IMG/VR virus record: IMGVR_UViG_3300037882_001503
Location: 1 to 38,011 of that record
Source of the DNA: a virus
Strand: one strand, 5' to 3'
DNA length: 38,011 nt
Below the pieces are notes generated by a model. It had not been told where the DNA came from, ran no database searches, and saw only the letters and a program-made list of their open reading frames with translations. The position numbers and the translations under genes were made by a program. Each line of letters starts with the position of its first letter. Position 1 is the stretch's first letter. This document shows, piece by piece, positions 7,887 to 15,917 of this stretch.

Positions 7887-8227
7887 GATTTCAATCCCGG
7901 CATTATTAACTTCGGTACGCCGCCCCTAGCTGGGTGATTTTGATAGTCTGAAAGTTTTCTTGATTTAGGTGGTGCGCCCTGTTCTTTGTTACTGTGCGAC
8001 CATACGCGACTAAGGTCAACTGAGGGTAGCGGTTGATCGACGATGCGCGGTGCTTGTACAACTAACGTGTCACCGTCGTCGTTTAAAACGTTTGTTAAAA
8101 ACATTTTAATCTCACCATTTTCGTCTTTGACGAGCTGATTATCCGTCGAGAACGTCTTGGCTTCGTTAACTTTTGATGCCGAATGATGATCTCTTAATTG
8201 TTTTTCTGTCGGCTGCCAAGTCATCAT
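7883..8227 (-). CDS. Hypothetical late protein
   Basis: 114 aa, not recognised. Predicted soluble, polar and rather basic at the C-terminus, with a disordered-looking PPKSRKLSDYQNHPARGG segment. There is no membrane helix or signal peptide. The tandem ATGATG start overlaps the stop of the tailspike gene (ATGA) and the gene ends inside the endolysin start, so it is translationally coupled on both sides. Placement directly after a tailspike suggests a spike accessory, chaperone or capping protein, but it could belong to the lysis cassette. No decisive motif is visible. Confidence 0.6.
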   Translation of the reverse strand: MMTWQPTEKQLRDHHSASKVNEAKTFSTDNQLVKDENGEIKMFLTNVLNDDGDTLVVQAPRIVDQPLPSVDLSRVWSHSNKEQGAPPKSRKLSDYQNHPARGGVPKLIMPGLKS

Positions 8228-10170
8228 GTTTCTCTCTTTACCGAAAACGCGAAATCGAACCCAAGTGTGCCGGTGTGTGCTGTTACTGGGACATTTGCTC
8301 GTATTTGTCCGTCTTTTTTAACCAAAACAGAGTAAGTTGCCTGTACCACGTCACCGACGGCCGTTAAATCCAATACGCCGATCGGTTTAGTTATACCCAG
8401 CGTCCCTGTTCCCGCAAAGTCTTTTGTATCCCACGACAACTCCAATGGTATTGTGCCAGTAGTTGCAGCTACTTTTGTAACAGCAGTGATTGTCACAGTG
8501 TACATACCTTCTGTACGAATAGTCGCCAATACGAACCCAGCACCAATACCTGCTACGCGGTTGATAAGCTCTTGCGACGCAACACGATATGGCAGATCCC
8601 AAACAAGGTTGGGAACTGTTAGCTTTGGATACACACCCCTGTTTAACCCAGACAGATTTTCAATCTTGTTTGGTTGTGCAAATGTTGCTGGCGTTCCCAC
8701 TGCAAACCACTGTCTAAATGGTTCAATACCCCACCCAACGTCCGGTTGATTGAACAGATTGGAACTTGGAAACGTGTTGTTTATATTATAGTCGAAAAAC
8801 ACGCCATACTGACCTGCAACTGGCGCAGGAGCGTTATCAATTTTTGTTGGGTTAGTCCCAAAAACAAGAAGGCCTTGTATAATATTACTATCACAAACGC
8901 CCATATAAACACCAAACGCAGGTTGTGTTGGTGGCATGTAAATGTAGGGTTTTACAAATGTGCAATTCCACGTTGACATACCGGCAGCATTGCCGTCAAT
9001 ACGAATACCAACAGCGTTGGCGATGTCTGGAATGGCCACAAAACAACGGTCAAAATTCGTTTGAATTGTACCGACTGGGTAATTTGGAGAAGCGTAGCCA
9101 GCCACGTCGTACGAAGTGGTGTGTATACCATTTGTGCGACAACCAAACGTTGACGCTTTCACATCACCATCAACGACTCCTCTTAATATTACGCCGTTAT
9201 TTGCTAACGAAACGCCGTCAACTTTTACGTGTATTTTTGGTCCCATAATAGGACCAAGAACATCTACTACTGCGCCCCCTAAAACCCCGCCCCATTTTAT
9301 AAAGCCGTCACTTCCACTTACACCAACGTTACCGCCTTTTTTAACAAGTCCTCCGCCATTAAGAGTAGAAAATTGTGTAGCACTACCATTCCCTATGTAA
9401 AGTGTCCCGTTAACTTGAGGATACCCGTCGTACTCGGCGCATATTCGACCTTGTTTTACGACCATGGCGTAGTCAATGGCCGCTTGTATAAAGGCACGGT
9501 CATCGAAGCCCCAAACGCCAATCCCGCCAAAAGCGCGGTAACTTACATTAACATCTTGGTCTAAAACCCACCAACGTCCACCATACGTTTGAACATGCCA
9601 AGGTCTTATGGGAGCAGGAATGGCAGCTAACGCGACGTACTTAGCCCCGCCTCCATCCGCCGCAGCCGCGTACCCTAAAGTTGTGAATGATTTAATGCTA
9701 GAAGGAATAGCCGCGCTTAAAGCTTGGCTAAGATTGGCGAACTCCGAAAAATAATAATCTGATGCCCTGATCCATGCGCCACCCGTGGCGGGTGTTCCGT
9801 TCGATGGTATATACATGGACCCCGTGGCGTCACCAGCAACTAAAGTTGAATAGTCGCCCGTTTTCCAAATAAAATTGCAATCTTTGCCCGCCTCAATCAA
9901 AAACGCTAATTTGTCTTTGGACGTGTCTAAAGCTTTCAAAGCAGCGGTTGAAGTTACATAAACAGGGGCACTAATGTAGTTGCGTAGTTCATTTGAACCG
10001 TTTACTGCACTATTTAAACTTTTCATGTAAGCAGAAGTAGAGTTGTTTAATAAACTCAACAAACCGTCTATTGCGGAAAAATTAGCGTTTAATTTAGGAC
10101 CCCACGCATTTCCGCTACCGCCAACTTCGGGCAACGTAAATGCGTAGTTAGGGGTATTTGTGTCGGCCAT
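8224..10170 (-). CDS. Tailspike with right-handed beta-helix (pectate-lyase-like)
   Basis: 648 aa. Residues 1-40 carry the attachment motif PNYAFTLPEVGGSGNAWG, homologous to the start of the collar-domain fibre. After a linker, residues about 150-240 contain FTTLGYAAAADGGGAKYVA and FDDRAFIQAAIDYAM, the usual entry to the pectate-lyase-type beta-helix of tailspikes (Asp-Asp, then an AIxxA helix). Residues about 240-500 show repeated short strands with Asn/Gly turns, and the last 100 residues form a compact beta domain. It probably binds or cleaves surface polysaccharide. The substrate cannot be read from sequence. It has no S74 domain of its own. Confidence 0.82.
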   Translation of the reverse strand: MADTNTPNYAFTLPEVGGSGNAWGPKLNANFSAIDGLLSLLNNSTSAYMKSLNSAVNGSNELRNYISAPVYVTSTAALKALDTSKDKLAFLIEAGKDCNFIWKTGDYSTLVAGDATGSMYIPSNGTPATGGAWIRASDYYFSEFANLSQALSAAIPSSIKSFTTLGYAAAADGGGAKYVALAAIPAPIRPWHVQTYGGRWWVLDQDVNVSYRAFGGIGVWGFDDRAFIQAAIDYAMVVKQGRICAEYDGYPQVNGTLYIGNGSATQFSTLNGGGLVKKGGNVGVSGSDGFIKWGGVLGGAVVDVLGPIMGPKIHVKVDGVSLANNGVILRGVVDGDVKASTFGCRTNGIHTTSYDVAGYASPNYPVGTIQTNFDRCFVAIPDIANAVGIRIDGNAAGMSTWNCTFVKPYIYMPPTQPAFGVYMGVCDSNIIQGLLVFGTNPTKIDNAPAPVAGQYGVFFDYNINNTFPSSNLFNQPDVGWGIEPFRQWFAVGTPATFAQPNKIENLSGLNRGVYPKLTVPNLVWDLPYRVASQELINRVAGIGAGFVLATIRTEGMYTVTITAVTKVAATTGTIPLELSWDTKDFAGTGTLGITKPIGVLDLTAVGDVVQATYSVLVKKDGQIRANVPVTAHTGTLGFDFAFSVKRET

Positions 10171-10177
10171 ATTACAC

Positions 10178-11467
10178 CTATGCGTACACTAAATGGGAAA
10201 CCACGTCACCCGCTGCCACGGCAGTTGCGTCATTGTCAGCTAGTCCCGCCACAATTACAAACGAAATACCGGCGGCAAAGAATACACCATCTTGGGACAA
10301 AATAGAGTTCAAGGCTAACTCGCCGTTTGGTGGAATGGCAAGCGTTAAAACCAACAGAGCCGCATCAGTCGCCGGTGCGGGGGCTGTGATTTTATTGTAC
10401 AATTTCAGAAAACGCTCGGTTGCTGTTCGGTTTTTTACGTGTCCGCCCAACAAACGACCCGCAGTAGCTTTAACAATTGTGGCGTTAATAGTAGCACCAC
10501 TGACCAAACGATTGACCAATTTGTTGTTATTGGTAGCTAAAACCGCACCAAAAGACACAGGCAAGGACAAAGCGCGCAGTTGAGTGTCTGTTAAGAAAGG
10601 TCCCGTGTTAACGTTGGTTAGTACGGGGCGAGTGTTTCCAGAATCCCCGCTGCCCCCGTTCACGTTAACGCTGATATCCTGCGCATCCATTACAAGAACT
10701 CTGCCGATCGTCCACGTAGTTGCCGATGCTGGCGCTACAGCTCCATTTACAGCACGAAGACGAATTTTGTACGGAACGTTCGGGTCCAATCCTTGACGGG
10801 AATTTCGCGCAGACGGAGTTTTGGCGGCAAATAAATCGGTTGACTGTGTGGAATACGAGACTTCTTCCGCGCGAATAGACAAAGTGTGGTCGCCGCGTGT
10901 AGCCGACGTGATCTGAGAGCCACTAGCCACGGCGTTGACAGAATTTGAACCGTCAGCAATAACATCAACGCTGTAGATAGTAGGCGTTGTGCCTTCAATT
11001 TTTAAGGCAGCGCGATTATCCCAATCAGACGCTAGATTGGGGTTGACCACAGGCATTAAAGTAATAGGATCAACTTCAACAGCTTCGACGAAAAACGTCT
11101 GATTGGCTATGCGTTGAGAAAAGAACATGTTCAAATTGATGTCGAAAGGAACGGTAAACACCTCTTTCGACAACAAAGAAATCCGAGCATTAGCCGCAAC
11201 ACCGGTGTTAATCACTAAATCTGAATTAAGTACGGCAGTCGACATACCACCTACGTTAAACTCTATGCCCCACTTAGTCGATCTTAAAGCGACGCCTGGA
11301 AAATCGTCAACCCATCTCTTATTTACAGTCGACACCAAGCTGACGCTAGTTCCGTCAGGAGACACTTGAGAGCCACCTACGGCCAATTTACCCTGTTGAT
11401 CGATGGGCAAATCGTACGTACGGTTCATCTCGAATTTTTGATCTGAGGGGTAAACACGAGCGTCCAT
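10178..11467 (-). CDS. Head-associated structural/decoration protein
   Basis: 429 aa, encoded directly downstream of the capsid gene. The N-terminal two thirds is beta-rich with long Ser/Thr/Asn/Val stretches. The last 110 residues (GATINATIVKATAGRLLGG, then TERFLKLYNK, and finally GLADNDATAVAAGD) match a small beta module common at the C-terminus of phage head fibre or decoration proteins. A virion structural role is likely, for example capsid decoration or a head fibre, but which one is open. A hairpin at 11,478-11,511 separates it from the capsid gene and may lower its expression. A 26-base stretch at 11,341-11,366 is repeated exactly at 23,484-23,509 in an unrelated gene. Confidence 0.65.
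   Translation of the reverse strand: MDARVYPSDQKFEMNRTYDLPIDQQGKLAVGGSQVSPDGTSVSLVSTVNKRWVDDFPGVALRSTKWGIEFNVGGMSTAVLNSDLVINTGVAANARISLLSKEVFTVPFDINLNMFFSQRIANQTFFVEAVEVDPITLMPVVNPNLASDWDNRAALKIEGTTPTIYSVDVIADGSNSVNAVASGSQITSATRGDHTLSIRAEEVSYSTQSTDLFAAKTPSARNSRQGLDPNVPYKIRLRAVNGAVAPASATTWTIGRVLVMDAQDISVNVNGGSGDSGNTRPVLTNVNTGPFLTDTQLRALSLPVSFGAVLATNNNKLVNRLVSGATINATIVKATAGRLLGGHVKNRTATERFLKLYNKITAPAPATDAALLVLTLAIPPNGELALNSILSQDGVFFAAGISFVIVAGLADNDATAVAAGDVVSHLVYA
11341..11366 (+). repeat. 26-bp exact repeat, copy 1
   Basis: Bases reading TGACGCTAGTTCC...GGAGACACT, inside the head-associated protein gene and opposite to its coding direction. The identical 26 bases occur in the same orientation at 23,484-23,509 at the end of an unrelated early gene. 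Flanking bases differ at once on both sides. Confidence 0.9.
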
Positions 11468-11477
11468 AACAATCTCC

Positions 11478-11511
11478 GATAAAATGTTGCGGCGCGTTAT
11501 TGCGCCGCAAC
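11478..11511 (-). terminator. Leftward hairpin terminator/attenuator after capsid gene
   Basis: A perfect 10-bp stem (GTTGCGGCGC with GCGCCGCAAC, 6-base loop) in the 62-base gap between the capsid gene and the head-associated gene, followed in the leftward direction by ATTTTAT. The U tract is short, so it may be only partly efficient, which would make capsid mRNA more abundant than downstream late mRNA. Confidence 0.65.
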
Positions 11512-11529
11512 TGCCTCGAGTTGAACTTG

Positions 11530-12534
11530 TTATGTACCGATAACAACGCCCTGTTTGACGCCGTTAAACAACATGTGCGCCAACGGATTGCGCATTTCAA
11601 CACCCCACTCCGCCAAAATCATACGCGTTTCTGCGTCGCCGATTTTAGCTATGGGAGCTTGTCGGAAATTACGGAAAAACCCAATAGCTAAGTATTCGGG
11701 GTCAAGTAACAGTGAAACGTCCGTAGGAATCCAACGGGAAGGGATAACCTTGATGATACCGAAATCAGTTTGGATTACGTCCACAGTAGCCACAACTTCG
11801 GTACGACCTACTTGAATTTGAGATTGAGCGCGACCTTTAAACGTAGACACTGTGCGTTTAATTGAAGGCGGAACCACCAACAAGTTGGGCGAAGCGCCAT
11901 TGTTGTAAGCCTGCTGCATTGCGTCACCCAACAAAATTTCGGTCATCGCGACTTGGTTACCAGCTGCTACCGCGACGTAGTTGTCTGTCGCAGTCAAAGG
12001 TAGACCAGCGGCCTTATATCCGACCACGGCTGAACCGGCAACCGCAAAACGATCCACCGCGCGGGCAATCCAGTGACACACCGCTTCGGTACGGCGAGGA
12101 ACAGGGTTGGCGCTGTCATCGCCGTTAACACGAGCTTGACGCCCAGACATAATTTTCTCAATATCTGACTTAAGCACTTTTGACTTAAGCGCCATTTGGT
12201 GCGCCATTTCGGAACCTTTACCGGCGGCACTTGAGTCTTCTTGTGAGCCGGATACGGTAGCGTCACGTTTTGAAATTTGTGCCACGTTAGTGAGACGTAC
12301 CGTGGGTTGTGCAGCGGTACGGGCCAGCTCAAAGCCCTCTTGTTGTGCGTTGTTTTCATCAACGTCCGGCAAATTCTCTGACTGCCAATCAAATGAACGG
12401 TTCTTTACAGTGCGGCGGCCCGCAGCTGACATGATGGGAGTATCGAAAGGATCGATGTTATAAATAGCGTCAGACAAATCCTCGCGGTTTGCGGTCGCGT
12501 TGTAAGTAGTCATCGCATTAACGACTTTTGGCAT
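11530..12534 (-). CDS. Major capsid protein (SU10/DUF5309 type)
   Basis: 334 aa, the usual length for this family. The signature opening is TTYNATANREDLSDAIYNID followed by PFDTPIMSAAGRRTVKNRSFDWQSENL. Further family features are the RLTNVAQISKRDATVSGSQ block, a central Ala-rich region, NLLVVPPSIKR, then RWIPTDVSLLLDPEYLAIGFFR and AEWGVEMRNPLAHMLFNGV at the C-terminus. HK97-fold capsid proteins of the SU10 group have exactly this plan. It is preceded by a scaffold gene and portal, as expected. A promoter upstream of the scaffold and a hairpin downstream should give high expression. Confidence 0.92.
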   Translation of the reverse strand: MPKVVNAMTTYNATANREDLSDAIYNIDPFDTPIMSAAGRRTVKNRSFDWQSENLPDVDENNAQQEGFELARTAAQPTVRLTNVAQISKRDATVSGSQEDSSAAGKGSEMAHQMALKSKVLKSDIEKIMSGRQARVNGDDSANPVPRRTEAVCHWIARAVDRFAVAGSAVVGYKAAGLPLTATDNYVAVAAGNQVAMTEILLGDAMQQAYNNGASPNLLVVPPSIKRTVSTFKGRAQSQIQVGRTEVVATVDVIQTDFGIIKVIPSRWIPTDVSLLLDPEYLAIGFFRNFRQAPIAKIGDAETRMILAEWGVEMRNPLAHMLFNGVKQGVVIGT

Positions 12535-12543
12535 TTTGGCCTC

Positions 12544-13527
12544 CTAGCGGCTGATCAATTTTTTGAACACGTCAACAGCGTCAGTAACGCTGCCGGTTCG
12601 GTTAAGTTGACGTTTTGCGCCAAGCAGTCCTTTTTGAGCCGTGCGATCGCGTCCCGCCCTTGGATTTGCTGGTACTTTACCCTGTTTAGAGGGCTTGGGT
12701 CGACCTGCTAAAATGCGGTCGAGTTTGGCTGCTTTTTGTAAAACAACCAACATGCGGCTATCAGCGATAGTTGCGACTTCTTCCTCTGAGAATCCCGCTT
12801 TAAGCGCTGTAGCTCGCATATTAGATAACTCTTTTGCAGCCTGAGCCTGATCTGGCCAAGCGGCATGCTTGGCGAACTTTAAAAACTCAGACTGAATGTA
12901 CTTTGAAGTTTCAGCTGACAAACTGTCAGCGGCTTCTTTGTCGGCTTTTTCGCGTTTTTCCCTTACTTCTGCGATCTTGGCTTGAAACGCTTTGTAGCTG
13001 GTTTCGAGTTTGCGAGCTTCCGCTGGGTTTTCAGCATACAATTTGTCCCAATCGGGTTCAGTGGGCATCAATTCGGACATAACCGACTCGGCATCCTTCA
13101 TCAAATTTAAGGCAGCCTCGCGATGAGCTAGTACCGTTTCAGATTCTTCGACAAGTTTTTGTTGCGTTTGACTAAGAAAGTTCATCCGCTTATGAAACGT
13201 CTCCGTACGAATGTACCCGTTTAAAGCTTCTTTCAAAGGAACTTCAAGTTTTTCCCCGTCTACGACAACCGTGACGTTTTTAGATAAAGCGGGGTCTTCG
13301 TCGGCTTCGTCTTCGTCGTTCTCTTCCTCATCGACGTCATCCTCATCGATTTCGTCATCCTCATCGATTTCGTCATCATCCTCGTCGATGACGTCGATTT
13401 CGTCAGCCTCAACAATATTGTCGGCTACGTCGGCGTTGTCTTTGGGGACCGAAGATGCTTTGGGTGAAGTTTCGCCCATATCGGCGGCAAAAGCGGCTGC
13501 AGCGGCGTCGATGTATTGTTCACTCAT
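12544..13527 (-). CDS. Capsid scaffolding protein
   Basis: 327 aa. Residues about 25-90 are extremely acidic, with runs of Asp/Glu (for example DEDDDEIDEDDEIDEDDVDE). Residues about 100-260 are long helices with coiled-coil heptads (RKLETSYKAFQAKIAEVREK), and the C-terminus is basic (KPSKQGKVP...RQLNRTG). This acidic-N, helical-middle, basic-C layout is typical of T7/SU10-type scaffolds that bind capsid through a basic tail. It lies directly upstream of the capsid gene with a 9-base gap and has AGGA ahead of the ATG. A leftward promoter sits 22 bases upstream. No protease gene is visible, so the scaffold probably exits intact. Confidence 0.85.
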   Translation of the reverse strand: MSEQYIDAAAAAFAADMGETSPKASSVPKDNADVADNIVEADEIDVIDEDDDEIDEDDEIDEDDVDEEENDEDEADEDPALSKNVTVVVDGEKLEVPLKEALNGYIRTETFHKRMNFLSQTQQKLVEESETVLAHREAALNLMKDAESVMSELMPTEPDWDKLYAENPAEARKLETSYKAFQAKIAEVREKREKADKEAADSLSAETSKYIQSEFLKFAKHAAWPDQAQAAKELSNMRATALKAGFSEEEVATIADSRMLVVLQKAAKLDRILAGRPKPSKQGKVPANPRAGRDRTAQKGLLGAKRQLNRTGSVTDAVDVFKKLISR

Positions 13528-13548
13528 GATGTGTTCCTAGTTGGGTGC

Positions 13549-13578
13549 ACTATAGCACGAAGGACGAATTGCGGTCAA
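13549..13578 (-). promoter_or_regulatory. Sigma70-type promoter for scaffold and capsid
   Basis: Leftward TTGACC (13,573-13,578) and TATAGT (13,549-13,554) separated by 18 bp, in the 76-base gap upstream of the scaffold gene. It resembles the other promoters of the phage except for the spacer, which is one base longer. It would boost scaffold and capsid transcription within the late operon. Confidence 0.7.
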
Positions 13579-13603
13579 GGAATTACGGAATAGCCCAGGC
13601 ATT

Positions 13604-13864
13604 CTAAAAATTATTACTCAGCATTTTTTGTGCTTGGGTGCCTCTAACCTCCAAAACGTTAAGCATAGTTTCCATGTTTTTAACCGCTTTTAAATTGGCA
13701 TGTGCTGCAATAGCTTCGGAAGAGCCGATCAAAGAGGAAAGAAATTGATTAGTGATATCTAATTCCCAAATAGCGACCATTTCTTTAAAAACATCGCTAT
13801 TTCTAAACCGAGCAGCTTCAACGCCTATTTTGGCCGATTTTTCTAACTCAATTTGGTTCGCCAT
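13604..13864 (-). CDS. Small helical hypothetical protein between portal and scaffold
   Basis: 86 aa from the ATG at 13,864, preceded by AAGGAG 7 bases upstream; a TTG two codons earlier has no better site. The protein is almost entirely helical (MANQIELEKSAKIGVEAARF, then IWELDITNQFLSSLIGSSEA, with a C-terminal coiled coil). Short helical proteins at this position (portal end/scaffold start) recur in podovirus-like genomes and may help head assembly or serve as a head-completion chaperone. I cannot name a family. It overlaps the portal gene end by 17 bases. Confidence 0.65.
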   Translation of the reverse strand: MANQIELEKSAKIGVEAARFRNSDVFKEMVAIWELDITNQFLSSLIGSSEAIAAHANLKAVKNMETMLNVLEVRGTQAQKMLSNNF

Positions 13865-15917
13865 TTTCAACTCCTTGATTTAGCGCGAGTAAATTGTCCG
13901 GCAAGTTAACAGCCGTCGCGCTGCCGTCTATTTGTGCGAGTGCGACGGCGGTTTCTAAATTAAGTTTGTCGCGATCAAAGTCTTGCCTTTCTTTATCGCT
14001 AGCGGCATCGATTTCTATTTTCTTTGCCTTTAAATCTTGGTCGCCCGTTGCGATGAGAATGTCTTTTTTGACTTTTTCAAGTTCCGCTTGAGCAAGAAGA
14101 GTAGCTGCGTCGGGTTCCTGAGGAACATTGGCCATAGATTTAATAATATCTGGAGTAATGTCTTTAAAGTACCTAGAAACATTTTTGATGTTAGCTATCG
14201 CCAATATGTCAGACACGGTGTTTCGAAACTCCACCGGAGAAACCACGGGGTTGTTTATGCCGTATTTTTCCAATATCATCAATTGCGTCTGCTTTACTTC
14301 TTGCAAAGCTTGCAATCTGATGGTATCAGTACCTTTGCCCAGAGTTGGGTTTATCGAAACGCGCAGTGTAGGGTCAAATGTGGACGGGTCGATTTTTTGC
14401 CAACTGCCACGAAGTTTTAAAGCGCGGGGTTGGTTAGGGTGGTTAATTACTTCTAAAGCCAACCCCTTTAAAAGTGGTTTTAATCCTGTTTCAGCCAATA
14501 CCCTAGCGATCAATTCAATTCGTTCTTGTGCGCCAGAAACGATGGCGTCAATACCAGACAGAGCCGTACTTTGCAAAGCCTTAGGGTCCAGCCCTTTTGA
14601 CGCTTCGGTGACGCCGGTACGACTAGCGCGAACTTGGTCAAAATAATCGACAGTAACCTGAACGTCAGCGCCGCTGTACGGGGACTTAGAAAACGACACC
14701 GCAGTAGACGGATCGCCGCGTGTGCGAATTACCGCACCAACTTCATCGTTTAAAACGTCCTCAATATTGGTTAAAAGTTCATTAACGACCGTTCGAGGGT
14801 TTAAGGACTCGGCTAAGCTATCAAGTTGCCCCCTCATTAAGTTCGTTTTAAATTTTTGAATGTCTTTAGTAATATCAGCAACACAATCGCCGATGAGTGT
14901 GTGCGAAATAGGGTCACAACCAAAGACAGCGAAATTCGCGGAGTCCACCATTTCGTCTTCCACGATTTCGTAGTCGCTGCCAACAGTACATATGCGGCGA
15001 AGTTCGTCGATGCCATCCCCGTCTTTGTCAATGCGAACATAATATTCGCCGTAAAGTACACCGTCCATTACGTAGCTGCCGTCTATGGATGCAGCGTTGC
15101 GTAGTATTCTGTCGTCGGTCACTACTGAATAGGATGACACATATTCTTCCATGTCATCATATTCGTACCCCATTTTAACCAAATCGGACACTGATTTTAT
15201 AGACTCTTGACCGATGAGCGGAGTGTCGTACACGCTTTTGGCAGTGCGGGATACCCTAAATTCCTCCGGAGGAACTGCCGCTATTTTATGCATAGGCTTG
15301 CTTTTAACAAATCTCATCGTTATGTCGCTCAAACCGTTTTCATCGACGATGTGAGTAATCAACTCGGCATTTGGGTTTTCAAACTCTAACATTTGGATTT
15401 GTTCTTCGGTGACACCGCTAAAGTGCTGCTCGGAAATCTCGTCGCTGTTGTCCGTCCACCATTTTACGACACCTATTTTAAGCGTCAGGGCGTCTTTAAA
15501 AACGGAGTGAAGAATCATAAACCCCGGATTATCTTCGTGCATAACATAATTAACATAGTCGCGCATCTGTTCAGCCATAATAGACTGCTCTTCTGTATTT
15601 GGAACAAACTCCGCGGTTGTATCCGCGCTTGTAAATATCCGCATCAGAGATGGCATAATAGTCATAATTGTGTCGCGAACGTCTGTGGACACGAAGGATG
15701 ACTTATTGCCGACCGATTTAATATCGCCGTCACCTGCGCCTTCTAGTTCAGGGGAAATGCCGTTGTAGAAAGATTGATTTCTAAATCTCGCGGGTGCCAA
15801 ATAGTTCTCCTCAAAGTCGACGGCATCCGCGATAAGTGCATTTAATTTACTACGATACTTTTCGTCGTCGTCAGACATTGTAGAAACGGGCTGAATATCT
15901 TTAAAAATAGCTTGCAT
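13848..15917 (-). CDS. Portal protein
   Basis: 689 aa from the ATG at 15,917, which shares one base with the terminase stop (TGATG) and has AGAGGA 8 bases upstream; a GTG one codon earlier is possible. Portal features: an N-terminal LNALIADAVDFEENYLAPAR region, a DVRDTIMTIMPSLMRIFTSA helix typical of P22/SU10-type portals, a beta-rich wing, RMQ-like helices around residues 380-480 (SRTGVTEASKGLDPKAL), and a long C-terminal helical barrel-like tail with AELEKVKKDILIATG. The large size fits short-tailed phages. It forms the DNA-translocation vertex docked by the terminase encoded just upstream. Confidence 0.9.
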   Translation of the reverse strand: MQAIFKDIQPVSTMSDDDEKYRSKLNALIADAVDFEENYLAPARFRNQSFYNGISPELEGAGDGDIKSVGNKSSFVSTDVRDTIMTIMPSLMRIFTSADTTAEFVPNTEEQSIMAEQMRDYVNYVMHEDNPGFMILHSVFKDALTLKIGVVKWWTDNSDEISEQHFSGVTEEQIQMLEFENPNAELITHIVDENGLSDITMRFVKSKPMHKIAAVPPEEFRVSRTAKSVYDTPLIGQESIKSVSDLVKMGYEYDDMEEYVSSYSVVTDDRILRNAASIDGSYVMDGVLYGEYYVRIDKDGDGIDELRRICTVGSDYEIVEDEMVDSANFAVFGCDPISHTLIGDCVADITKDIQKFKTNLMRGQLDSLAESLNPRTVVNELLTNIEDVLNDEVGAVIRTRGDPSTAVSFSKSPYSGADVQVTVDYFDQVRASRTGVTEASKGLDPKALQSTALSGIDAIVSGAQERIELIARVLAETGLKPLLKGLALEVINHPNQPRALKLRGSWQKIDPSTFDPTLRVSINPTLGKGTDTIRLQALQEVKQTQLMILEKYGINNPVVSPVEFRNTVSDILAIANIKNVSRYFKDITPDIIKSMANVPQEPDAATLLAQAELEKVKKDILIATGDQDLKAKKIEIDAASDKERQDFDRDKLNLETAVALAQIDGSATAVNLPDNLLALNQGVENGEPN

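Noticed and set aside
13211-13540. Serine-rich rightward protein opposite the scaffold gene
   Set aside because: The Ser runs are the antisense of the scaffold Asp/Glu codons; no ribosome site.
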